From assembly GCA_041664945.1 (NCBI GenBank), contig JBAYJY010000112.1, positions 1 to 14,197 on the forward strand: a stretch of 14,197 nucleotides of DNA, read 5' to 3'. The DNA is from JBAYJY01 sp041664945. Its GTDB lineage: Bacteria > UBP15 > UBA6099. Every line of letters starts with the position of its first letter. The stretch's first letter is position 1. Below, piece by piece: positions 6,838-13,287 of the stretch. Under the pieces are notes generated by a model that was given only the letters and a program-made list of their open reading frames with translations, did no database searches and was not told the origin of the DNA. Made by a program: the position numbers and the translations under genes.

Positions 6838-8166
6838 ATGCAAAAGAAACTTTTGCCACAGATTTTAATGATCGTAGCGGTAGTGGCGCTCAGCGGCGGC
6901 TGGCTGCTTTTCCGCTATGAGAGCCGCGTGGAAACACGGCTTGTGAACGGAGTGTCCAAATCGGTTCACCAGTTTCCGCTGAACCTCGGGCTGGACCTTC
7001 AGGGCGGCGTGAACATACTTTTGGAGGCGATTCCAACGGGAGACGAGCCGCTGACACCTGAAAAAGTGTCGGGCCTCGCGGAAGTCATGCGCAACCGCAT
7101 TGACCCGGACGGCGTGAAGGAAGTGGCCATCTCGAAGCAGGGCGACCGCTGGGTGAACATAGAGATTCCGGGCGAAACGGATCCGGACAAGGTCGAACGG
7201 CTGGTAAAAGTCGCCGACCTGAAGTTCATCGACTCGCGCGGCGTGGCATGGGAAGACGGGTTTCGGATACCGGCTGACGCGAAGGTCATCCTTAAAGGGA
7301 GCGACCTGAAAAGCTCGACCGCCGGCTACGACTCCTACGGACGTCCCGCGGTGCATTTCGAATTCAAGAAGGACGCGGCGGACATTTTCGGCACATTCAC
7401 GTCGCGCAACATAAATAAATATCTTGCGATCGCGCTGGACGATGTCATAATCTCCTGCCCGACGATCCAGACGGCGATTTTCGGCGGCGCGGGAATCATC
7501 ACCGGCAAGTTCACGCAGGAACAGGTGCGTGAATTGGTTACGATGCTGAACGCCGGCCGGTTGCCGGTAAAAGTTAAGGTGGCGCAGAAACTGGCGATCG
7601 GCCCGACGCTCGGCGCTGAATCAATCCGGCAGAGCCTGCTCGCCGGCCTTCTCGGCGTCGGAGCGGTTTTGATCTTCATGATCGCCTATTACCGGCTGCC
7701 GGGTCTGCTTGCGGACCTCTCGCTCATAGTATATGTCTTCCTGACTTTTGGAATAATGAGTCTTTTCAACGCTACGCTGACGCTGCCCGGAATCGCCGGT
7801 TTCGTTCTCTCCATCGGCATGGCGGTTGACGCGAACGTTATTATCTTCGAGAGGGTGCGCGAAGAAATAAAGATAGGCAAGACGTTAAAAGCGGCGATAG
7901 ACGCCGGCTTCACGAGAGCCTTCACCGCGATTCTCGACTCGAACGTGACGACGCTCATCGCGACGGTAGTGCTTTACGCGCTCGGGACAGGCCCGATCCG
8001 CGGATTCGCCGTCACGCTCACCATCGGCGTTCTGTGCAGCATGTTCTCGGCGATCTTCGTAACGCGCGTTTTCCTGATTATCGCCGCCGGCATCAAGCCG
8101 CTTCAGTCTTTTAGTCTGTACGGCGCGCGCCCGGCAAATCAGGACCTTGCAATCAATCAGAGATAA
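6838..8166 (+). CDS. secD: Protein translocase subunit SecD
   Basis: A 442-residue inner-membrane RND-type protein of the SecDF complex, which uses the proton gradient to pull exported proteins through SecYEG. Visible landmarks: first membrane helix 8-25; LNLGLDLQGGVNILLE (49-63), the hallmark opening of the first periplasmic domain; ITGKFTQEQVRELVTMLNAG (221-240) and RLPVKV; IGPTLGAESI (254-263) leading into the five-helix bundle (265-420); and GMAVDANVIIFERVREE (327-343), whose Asp is in the proton path. The periplasmic part is shorter than in E. coli SecD (615 residues), as in many non-proteobacterial SecD proteins. The start is fixed because an in-frame TAG lies two codons upstream; GGGAG is about 9 nt away. 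No yajC precedes it. It is followed 36 nt later by secF. Confidence 0.96.
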   Translation: MQKKLLPQILMIVAVVALSGGWLLFRYESRVETRLVNGVSKSVHQFPLNLGLDLQGGVNILLEAIPTGDEPLTPEKVSGLAEVMRNRIDPDGVKEVAISKQGDRWVNIEIPGETDPDKVERLVKVADLKFIDSRGVAWEDGFRIPADAKVILKGSDLKSSTAGYDSYGRPAVHFEFKKDAADIFGTFTSRNINKYLAIALDDVIISCPTIQTAIFGGAGIITGKFTQEQVRELVTMLNAGRLPVKVKVAQKLAIGPTLGAESIRQSLLAGLLGVGAVLIFMIAYYRLPGLLADLSLIVYVFLTFGIMSLFNATLTLPGIAGFVLSIGMAVDANVIIFERVREEIKIGKTLKAAIDAGFTRAFTAILDSNVTTLIATVVLYALGTGPIRGFAVTLTIGVLCSMFSAIFVTRVFLIIAAGIKPLQSFSLYGARPANQDLAINQR

Positions 8167-8202
8167 AGTGACATTCGAAGGCACAACAGGAGGCTTTAAC
8201 AA

Positions 8203-9561
8203 GTGCAAAACAAAGACCGGTTCGATTTAATAGGAGCAAGAAACATCTGGTTTGCCCTGTCGCTCGTCGTCATCGCCATAGGCATCGCTTCGATTATTTT
8301 TAGAGGCATGAACTACGGCGTCGATTTCACCGGCGGCCGCATCGTCCAATTCAGGGCTGATCGGAACATATCGCCTGATGAAATCGAGAAAATCCTGAAA
8401 CCCTACAACATCAAGCACAATCCCGTGCAGCTTATCGGCCAAACAGGCAAGGAATTTGTGCTTCGCACTATCGATTACTCAGACGAAAAGAGCGTGACGA
8501 TTCTCAACAACAAGATGAAAAGCTTTCTCGTCGACCTCAACGTCGAGCTGTATCCGATCAACAAGGATAAGGTCATGCTCAAAGGCCTATACAGCAAGCT
8601 CGACCGCGAACAACTGAACGCCGCGCTGAAAAAGGCCGGGTTCAAGGAATCGGACGTTCTCATGGCCGGCACGAAGGAACTGCCGCCCCAGAAAGAGGGC
8701 GATCCCGCCAAATATGACGTGACTTTGAAATTAGTCGGCATCAACAAAGAAGCTGACGTCAAGAAACTGACAACCGTTCTCTATAAAAAATTCGGCGTTC
8801 CGAATCAGTTTATCAACGAAAACAAAGTTGACCCGGTATTCGGAAACGAACTCCAGAAAAAAGCCTTGCTCGCGCTCATTATCGCAACAATCGGCATCCT
8901 GCTTTATGTCACTATCCGGTTTGAATTCTGGTATGCCATCGCGGCAATCATCGGCCTTATCCACGACGCAGTCATAACGCTCGGCGCTTCATCACTGCTT
9001 CAGATCGAGGTCAACGGCGCTTTCGTTGCCATTATCCTCACTGTCTTCGGTTACTCCATCAACGATACTATCGTTATCTTCGACCGTATAAGAGAGAATC
9101 TGCGCAAAGACAAAAAGACTCCGCTCGGCCGGCTGATGAACATAAGCCTTTGGGAAACCATGGCGCGCTCCATCAACACGGTATTAACGGTGGAATTGAC
9201 GATTCTGGCGATCCTGCTTTTCGGCGGCGAGAGCCTTAACGGATTCATGAAAGGCTTGCTGATAGGAATCGGATGCGGGTGTTACTCGTCAATATTCATA
9301 GCCGCTCCTTTTGCCTTCATCTTTAAGTCGGCCGAGGCAGGCCGGCACAAGGGACAAGCGGGCGGACGCGGAATGGCGGGCAGAGCGATAAGCGGCCCGG
9401 CGGTTCCGGCGACAGCGGGCAAGAAGGAAGACAAGATCGCCAAATCGGCCGGCAGACCGGCTGATAGCGGCAAAACCACTCGCGCCGAAGCGCCGACAAC
9501 CGCAGACGACGGCGACAAGAAAAAGAAAAAAGGCTCCGGCGGCAAGCAGCGCCGGCGCTGA
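8203..9561 (+). CDS. secF: Protein translocase subunit SecF with enlarged periplasmic domain and basic tail
   Basis: The partner of SecD, 452 residues, starting at GTG with AGGAGG 9 nt upstream. First membrane helix is about 17-34, then NYGVDFTGGRIVQF (37-50), the typical SecF entry to the periplasmic P1 domain. The five-helix bundle starts at about 219 and includes GLIHDAVITLGA (251-262), FGYSINDTIVIFDRIRENLR (282-301) and SINTVLTVELTILAILLFGG (323-342). P1 spans about 170 residues (47-217), longer than the roughly 100 of E. coli SecF, and seems to hold two similar strand-helix-strand units (about 47-110 and 124-198). The last 75 residues (about 378-452) are a low-complexity Ala/Gly/Lys tail ending KKKKKGSGGKQRRR, probably a disordered cytoplasmic tail that could contact ribosomes or lipids (inference). 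Confidence 0.95.
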   Translation: MQNKDRFDLIGARNIWFALSLVVIAIGIASIIFRGMNYGVDFTGGRIVQFRADRNISPDEIEKILKPYNIKHNPVQLIGQTGKEFVLRTIDYSDEKSVTILNNKMKSFLVDLNVELYPINKDKVMLKGLYSKLDREQLNAALKKAGFKESDVLMAGTKELPPQKEGDPAKYDVTLKLVGINKEADVKKLTTVLYKKFGVPNQFINENKVDPVFGNELQKKALLALIIATIGILLYVTIRFEFWYAIAAIIGLIHDAVITLGASSLLQIEVNGAFVAIILTVFGYSINDTIVIFDRIRENLRKDKKTPLGRLMNISLWETMARSINTVLTVELTILAILLFGGESLNGFMKGLLIGIGCGCYSSIFIAAPFAFIFKSAEAGRHKGQAGGRGMAGRAISGPAVPATAGKKEDKIAKSAGRPADSGKTTRAEAPTTADDGDKKKKKGSGGKQRRR

Positions 9562-9573
9562 GTCAGCGCTTTT
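9555..9573 (+). terminator. Weak terminator-like hairpin at the end of secF
   Basis: GCGCT - GAGTC loop - AGCGC followed by four T residues. The stem spans the secF stop codon. The short T-run makes it a weak intrinsic terminator at best, and read-through into recJ is possible. Confidence 0.3.
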
Positions 9574-9610
9574 CCGACACGCGCTTCGAACGGCCGGCGC
9601 GCGGCTCTTT

Positions 9611-9626
9611 GCGCCCCTTAGGGCGC
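9611..9626. other. GC-rich hairpin between secF and recJ
   Basis: GCGCCC - CTTA - GGGCGC, a 6-bp all-GC stem with a tetraloop. No T-run follows, so its role is unknown. It may be an mRNA-stabilising structure at the secF 3' end or a remnant repeat. Confidence 0.35.
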
Positions 9627-9673
9627 CTGACATTGGGTTAGAAATACTGTTCATATAAATCGAAAGGATAACG

Positions 9674-9757
9674 ATGTCGCCCGGGAGCAGGCAATCCGGG
9701 TTAGAGCGACCGGCGCGGTCCGCGCGGTTTGTCATTATAGCCGTAATTCAACTATAG
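9674..9757 (+). CDS. Possible 27-residue small open reading frame
   Basis: An ATG with AAAGGA 7 nt upstream opens a 27-codon frame (MSPGSRQSGLERPARSARF followed by VIIAVIQL) ending at TAG. The C-terminal third is hydrophobic. It lies in the secF-recJ gap, about 90 nt before recJ, and a TATAAA (9654-9659) precedes it. It could be a leader peptide or chance; only the ribosome binding site supports it. Confidence 0.2.
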   Translation: MSPGSRQSGLERPARSARFVIIAVIQL

Positions 9758-9761
9758 GTCC

Positions 9762-9788
9762 GGATTATTCATGCTTCACGAATAATCC
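9762..9788. other. 9-bp hairpin upstream of recJ
   Basis: GGATTATTC - 9 nt - GAATAATCC. It ends about 60 nt before the recJ ATG and would lie in the leader or in a read-through transcript from secF. No T-run follows. Confidence 0.4.
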
Positions 9789-9849
9789 TGCATAGCATAC
9801 ACCATCAGCGCGTATCGCCCCGCGCCGCCCCGCGCGGCTCGAGTCCGAA

Positions 9850-11613
9850 ATGAATTCTGTTTTTCAATGGAAATTTATCGACCCCGATCCTAATTTAACC
9901 ATGCATCTGGCCAACCGCCTCGAGTTGCCGCTCCCGCTCGCGCGGGCGCTCGTCAACCGCGGCGTAACAACGCCCGAACAGGCCGAGCTTTTCATGAACC
10001 CCGGCATCGCCAGCATGCACGAACCGACTCTCATGCGCGATATGGAAAAGGCTGTCGACCGCGTTCTGCGCGCGATCGCCGACCATGAGCGAATCCTCGT
10101 CATCGGCGACTATGACGTCGACGGCATCACCGGCGCCGCGCTTATGGTCTCTTTCCTCGAATCACGGGGCGGACACGTCCGCTATTACATTCCGGACCGC
10201 GAGACTGAGGGCTACGGCGTCTCTGAAGACATGATCCGCAAGGCGCACAAGGCGAAATACGGTCTCATCATTACCGTCGACTGCGGGATAAGCTGCAACA
10301 AGGAGGCCGTGCTGGCGCGCGAGTTCGGGATCGACCTGATTATCACCGACCACCACGAGCAGCCGGTTGAGCTGCCGGAGGCGGTTGCGATTCTGGACCC
10401 GAAGAGAAACGACACGACCTATCCGTTCCGGGACCTCGCGGGCGTCGGAGTGGTGTTCAAGCTTGTCGCGGCGATCGGCGCGCGACTGGAGATCGACATC
10501 GAGGAACTTCTGAGCAAGTACGGCGAATTGGTCGCGCTCGGCACGGTCAGCGACCTGGTTCCGCTGCTCGACGAGAACCGTTTTTTTGCGAGCGACGGAC
10601 TGAGGCGGATGTCGAAGAGCAAGAACCTCGGAATCTATTCGCTGCTGGAAGTGGCGAACATCCGCGAGAACGAAAAACTGGAAGCGCATCACATAAGTTT
10701 CAACCTCGCGCCGCGGCTGAACGCGGCCGGCAGGGTTTGGCGCCCGCGCGCCGGAGTCGAACTGCTTCTCGCGTCGTCGCCCGAACGCGCCCGGCTCATC
10801 GCGAGAAAACTCGACGAGCAGAACCGCCGCCGGATCTCGGAAGAAGCGCTGATATTCGAGACAGCGGCCGCGATTCTGAACGAGCCGCAATCGCAACCCA
10901 ACGAGCACGCCATTGTTCTCTTCAGCGAAAACTGGCAGATCGGCATCGTCGGCATCGTCGCTTCTCGCCTGATCGAGCAGCGGCACCGGCCTGTCATCAT
11001 GACGACTCTTTCCAGAAATCCTGACGACCTGATTAATATACATCCCGAAAAGGGGCGCATGTGCCAAGGCTCGGCGCGCAGCGTGGTCGGGTTCGACCTG
11101 TTTCGCGCGCTATCCGAATGCGGCGACATTCTCGTGACGTTCGGAGGCCACGCGCTCGCCGCCGGCCTGAAGCTGTACGAGGCGGACATCCCTGAACTGC
11201 GCGCGCGCCTGAACACCCTCGCCATGGGACACCTCGGCGAGATACCGCAGAAACCGGTTCTGAACATAGACGCCGAGCTCGGCCTTTCGACGCTCAATCT
11301 CGAACTGCTGCGGCAGAGCCGGCGCATGAATCCGTTCGGCGCCGGAAACCCGCAGCCGCTGTTCGCTTCGACAGGCGTCACCGTGCTTCAGTGCCGCACC
11401 GTCGGCGCCGACGGCCGCCACCTTCAGCTCCGGCTCGGACAGGGCGCCGCTGTCGCGGACGCGATCGGCTTCAACTTCTGCCCGCGCTGGTCGCCCGAAC
11501 AGCTCGACGGCGAACATATCGATGTCGCTTTTAATCTGAAGGAAGACAATTATTCCGGCAGACTTCGTGTAAAATTACATCTGAAAGATTTGAGGGTCGC
11601 GCGATCCTCGTGA
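9850..11613 (+). CDS. recJ: Single-stranded-DNA-specific exonuclease RecJ
   Basis: At 587 residues it has the usual length of RecJ, the 5'-3' single-strand exonuclease of recombination and mismatch repair. DHH-family metal-binding motifs are all present: IGDYDVDGITG (85-95), DCG (144-146), DHH (167-169) and GTVSDLVPL (231-239). The DHHA1 part shows GSARSVVGFDLF (407-418) and GGHALAAGL (432-440), and the C-terminal region (about 465-587) fits the OB-fold that binds DNA. No key residue seems missing. The 385-406 stretch between the RPVIMTT and GSARS segments is a little longer than usual. There is no strong Shine-Dalgarno before the ATG at 9850, but homology to RecJ begins within the first few residues, so the start is reasonable. 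apt follows after 17 nt, implying co-transcription. Confidence 0.96.
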   Translation: MNSVFQWKFIDPDPNLTMHLANRLELPLPLARALVNRGVTTPEQAELFMNPGIASMHEPTLMRDMEKAVDRVLRAIADHERILVIGDYDVDGITGAALMVSFLESRGGHVRYYIPDRETEGYGVSEDMIRKAHKAKYGLIITVDCGISCNKEAVLAREFGIDLIITDHHEQPVELPEAVAILDPKRNDTTYPFRDLAGVGVVFKLVAAIGARLEIDIEELLSKYGELVALGTVSDLVPLLDENRFFASDGLRRMSKSKNLGIYSLLEVANIRENEKLEAHHISFNLAPRLNAAGRVWRPRAGVELLLASSPERARLIARKLDEQNRRRISEEALIFETAAAILNEPQSQPNEHAIVLFSENWQIGIVGIVASRLIEQRHRPVIMTTLSRNPDDLINIHPEKGRMCQGSARSVVGFDLFRALSECGDILVTFGGHALAAGLKLYEADIPELRARLNTLAMGHLGEIPQKPVLNIDAELGLSTLNLELLRQSRRMNPFGAGNPQPLFASTGVTVLQCRTVGADGRHLQLRLGQGAAVADAIGFNFCPRWSPEQLDGEHIDVAFNLKEDNYSGRLRVKLHLKDLRVARSS

Positions 11614-11630
11614 CAAAGTGAGGCGAAAAC

Positions 11631-12143
11631 ATGGACCTTAAAGCAAAAATTCGAGCGATACCCGATTTCCCGAAACCGGGAATAATGTTCCGCGACATCA
11701 CGACGCTGCTCAAGGACGGGCCGGCGTTCGCTGAAACGATCGACCAGCTGTATGACTATTACAAGGACAAGAACGTCTCGAAAGTCGCGGGAATCGAATC
11801 GCGCGGATTCATCTTCGGCGCGCCGCTCGCGCTGCGGCTCGGCTGCGGCTGCATTCCGATCCGCAAACCCGGCAAACTGCCCGCCGCAAAAGAGAGCGTC
11901 GAGTACGAACTCGAATACGGCACGGACCGCATCGAGATACATATAGACGCCGTCGAACCCGGCGAACGCGTGCTGGTGATCGACGACCTGCTGGCCACCG
12001 GCGGCACGGCGGCGGCGGCGAAAACGCTCGTCGAAAAGATCGGCGCGGAACTCGTCGGCATCGCATTCATCGTCGAACTCGACGGTCTCAACGGCCGCGC
12101 CAAACTCGGCGGCTGCGATATCTTCACGCTGATACATTTCTGA
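11631..12143 (+). CDS. apt: Adenine phosphoribosyltransferase
   Basis: A 170-residue purine-salvage enzyme that makes AMP from adenine and PRPP in the cytoplasm. It opens with the classic IRAIPDFPKPGIMFRDITTL (7-26). GIESRGFIFGAPLA (54-67) is the adenine-side signature, IPIRKPGKLP (75-84) follows, and the PRPP-binding loop VLVIDDLLATGGT (114-126) is intact. Length and order match the family. The Shine-Dalgarno is in GTGAGGCG, about 6-10 nt upstream of the ATG. It lies 17 nt after recJ, so the two are probably one transcript. A REP-like palindrome starts 12 bases after the stop and may protect or end the message. Confidence 0.96.
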   Translation: MDLKAKIRAIPDFPKPGIMFRDITTLLKDGPAFAETIDQLYDYYKDKNVSKVAGIESRGFIFGAPLALRLGCGCIPIRKPGKLPAAKESVEYELEYGTDRIEIHIDAVEPGERVLVIDDLLATGGTAAAAKTLVEKIGAELVGIAFIVELDGLNGRAKLGGCDIFTLIHF

Positions 12144-12154
12144 TAGCTGCCAAA

Positions 12155-12184
12155 CCGGCGCCGGGCTAAAGTCCCGGCGGCTAC
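12155..12184 (-). repeat. REP-like element after apt
   Basis: Read on the minus strand it begins GTAG and continues into a stem of 7 bp (CGCCGGG 12159-12165 with CCCGGCG 12173-12179 on the plus strand, 7-nt loop). A GTAG head followed by an imperfect palindrome is the hallmark of REP elements. It starts 12 nt after the apt stop. Confidence 0.6.
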
Positions 12185-12202
12185 AAAAGATCAACGTAAA
12201 AC

Positions 12203-12287
12203 GAATATCGAGCAGGGAACCGCGGAATATCGAAGGAAGTCAAAAAGGTTTTATCATTCGTTATTCGGTGTTGGACATTCGATATTC
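12203..12287. repeat. GAATATCGA boxes, two direct and one inverted
   Basis: GAATATCGA occurs at 12203-12211 and 12225-12233, and its complement TCGATATTC at 12279-12287. Between them is a TTATCATTCGTTATTCGGTG stretch. The arrangement could form a long hairpin, or be a remnant of a multi-copy intergenic repeat. Confidence 0.45.
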
Positions 12288-12300
12288 TATTTGATTTCAA

Positions 12301-12329
12301 CTATGGGATTGCGGTGATCACGACACCGC
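12301..12329 (+). repeat. Diverged intergenic repeat, copy 1
   Basis: CTATGGG then ATTGCGGTGATCACGACACC and GC. It matches 12553-12580 along its whole length with five substitutions in the last 22 positions and one single-base length difference. This copy has lost the clean palindrome seen in copy 2. Confidence 0.5.
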
Positions 12330-12356
12330 CGTCAAAACCGCCGCTGTTGTTCGCTT

Positions 12357-12417
12357 ATGTAGGGGAGGGATTAAATCCCGCCCCTGTCGGGGTCAGGTTT
12401 GAAACCTGCCCCTACAT
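12357..12417. repeat. BIME-like pair of REP elements in head-to-head layout
   Basis: The 61-base unit starts ATGTAGGGG and ends CCCCTACAT, a perfect 9-bp outer inverted repeat, so both ends carry the GTAG tetranucleotide facing outward. Inside are two separate palindromes: GGGATT-A-AATCCC (12367-12379) and CAGGTTT-G-AAACCTG (12394-12408), each enclosed by GGGG/CCCC. Two inverted REPs with a short spacer is the definition of a bacterial interspersed mosaic element. Confidence 0.65.
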
Positions 12418-12552
12418 TGGAAGATTGCATTTTTCACCATCAGATCAAAAAGCCCGTCATTCCCGAATGTCTCTATCGTAAATCCATTTCCTCTTCGCGC
12501 CTCAACATCTCCGTGGTTAATCCTTCCGCGTTTTGCATTTCATCGCGAAGCG

Positions 12553-12580
12553 CTATGGATTGCGGCGGTCTCGACGCCGC
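12553..12580 (+). repeat. Diverged intergenic repeat, copy 2
   Basis: CTATGG then ATTGCGGCGGTCTCGACGCC and GC. It contains a 6-bp stem, GCGGCG (12562-12567) with CGCCGC (12575-12580). It matches 12301-12329, about 250 bases to the left. Confidence 0.5.
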
Positions 12581-12620
12581 TTTGTCATGTTGCGGTTTAG
12601 TGATTGCGGTTTTACAATAA

Positions 12621-12632
12621 TATTAATTATGA
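12621..12632 (+). repeat. Left 12-bp direct repeat of the AT-rich island
   Basis: TATTAATTATGA, identical to 13191-13202. It lies exactly where GC-rich repeat DNA gives way to AT-rich sequence. Confidence 0.55.
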
Positions 12633-12667
12633 AATTTCCAATTCCCATACTGGCCCGATTTGTTTTC

Positions 12668-13066
12668 TTATAATATGTAGAATAATGATACTGTTGTGAC
12701 AACGAATGATAATAAAACAATTACTCTTGAATAATATTTCATATTCATCTTACTTATCTCTGATATTGTCGGTTTATTCCCATTTCTTGTAACATTAATT
12801 TTGTTTAATATTAAATATTTTGTTAAAATTGGAAATTGTAGATATGAAAATATTGAAATTATTAAATAATTCATTTGAAAATCGCTACCGTTTTTAGCAT
12901 CCTGTAATAAATTTAAATACATGAAAATCAAACTCCAATTGATGATGTTCGTTATGGATAAAAATATAAATGCAAATGTTGTTTGCTTTCTAATAAAGTA
13001 TTTAATTACTGAACCTAAAAACAAAATGTTTAATAACGTAAAAAATATAATCGCTATTATTCTCAT
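12668..13066 (-). CDS. Small four-helix membrane protein, unknown family
   Basis: A 132-residue protein I do not recognise. It is almost entirely hydrophobic with four likely membrane helices (about 3-23, 31-53, 66-88 and 113-132). The loop after helix 2 is polar (QDAKNGSDFQ) and the longest loop, between helices 3 and 4 (89-112), is basic (INVTRNGNKPTISEISKMNM). By the positive-inside rule that loop would be cytoplasmic. The start is well supported: AAAGGA 6 nt upstream and a promoter with a perfect TTGACA at 13178-13173. Base use is much more AT-rich than every other gene in the window, with many ATT, ATA, TTA and AAT codons, which suggests transfer from elsewhere. It is the only gene of the island at 12621-13202. 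It might be a DUF-type membrane protein or a small accessory or immunity protein, but nothing in the sequence decides this. Confidence 0.65.
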   Translation of the reverse strand: MRIIAIIFFTLLNILFLGSVIKYFIRKQTTFAFIFLSITNIINWSLIFMYLNLLQDAKNGSDFQMNYLIISIFSYLQFPILTKYLILNKINVTRNGNKPTISEISKMNMKYYSRVIVLLSFVVTTVSLFYIL

Positions 13067-13149
13067 GTTTGTCCTTTCACTATTTCGAAATCTATTATGA
13101 TTCGATGCTCGCCATACTTTGTCGTTTCTGAACCTGGCATCTTGTTACT

Positions 13150-13178
13150 ATTCTGCAACTATCAGGTTTAGATGTCAA
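13150..13178 (-). promoter_or_regulatory. Promoter of the small membrane protein gene
   Basis: Read on the minus strand: TTGACA (13178-13173, perfect -35), 17 bases, then CAGAAT (13155-13150, 4 of 6 to TATAAT). It lies inside the right border of the island, about 84 nt before the ATG, so the gene carries its own promoter. Confidence 0.5.
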
Positions 13179-13190
13179 TTTACTGATTTG

Positions 13191-13202
13191 TATTAATTAT
13201 GA
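13191..13202 (+). repeat. Right 12-bp direct repeat of the AT-rich island
   Basis: TATTAATTATGA, identical to 12621-12632. GC-rich sequence resumes within a few bases and a REP-like palindrome begins 13 bases further on. Confidence 0.55.
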
Positions 13203-13215
13203 TTCACCCGAAAGA

Positions 13216-13239
13216 GGGCGCAGCATGCTGCGCCCCTAC
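13216..13239 (-). repeat. REP-like palindrome, copy B
   Basis: GGGCGCAGCATGCTGCGCCC (13216-13235) is a perfect palindrome followed by CTAC. Read on the minus strand the element therefore starts GTAG and runs straight into the stem. It is identical to 4847-4866 over 20 bases. It lies about 50 nt after the stop of the DUF2284 gene and may form the 3' end of that transcript. Confidence 0.7.
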
Positions 13240-13287
13240 GATCCACACGAAGAATTGGAACGAATCCTGATCCCGCGTTCCCGCATT

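Larger units (their letters stand above)
12144..12667. repeat. Gene-free gap with a dense mix of short repeats
   Basis: I see no convincing gene in this 524-base stretch. In order it holds a REP-like palindrome (12155-12184), GAATATCGA boxes (12203-12287), a diverged 28-29-bp repeat (12301-12329), a BIME-like double palindrome (12357-12417), a CGTCATTCCCGAATG-type word (near 12456), a second copy of the 28-29-bp repeat (12553-12580), and the left border of the AT-rich island (12621). The 73-codon frame across 12399-12620 runs through repeats and has no coding features. Confidence 0.6.
12621..13202. other. AT-rich island, possible inserted cassette
   Basis: A 582-base block of strongly AT-rich DNA between GC-rich sequences, bordered on both sides by TATTAATTATGA. 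It contains one complete small gene (12668-13066, -) with its own promoter, and no transposase or integrase. I see no convincing terminal inverted repeats inside the direct repeats. Acquisition by transfer is an inference from composition and borders. Confidence 0.45.

Noticed and set aside
10162..11067. 301-codon open frame on the minus strand
   Set aside because: It lies antisense inside recJ, whose motifs are complete. No ribosome binding site or family pattern supports it.
12399..12620. 73-codon open frame before the AT-rich island
   Set aside because: It starts inside the BIME-like unit and crosses several repeat words; composition and content are not protein-like.
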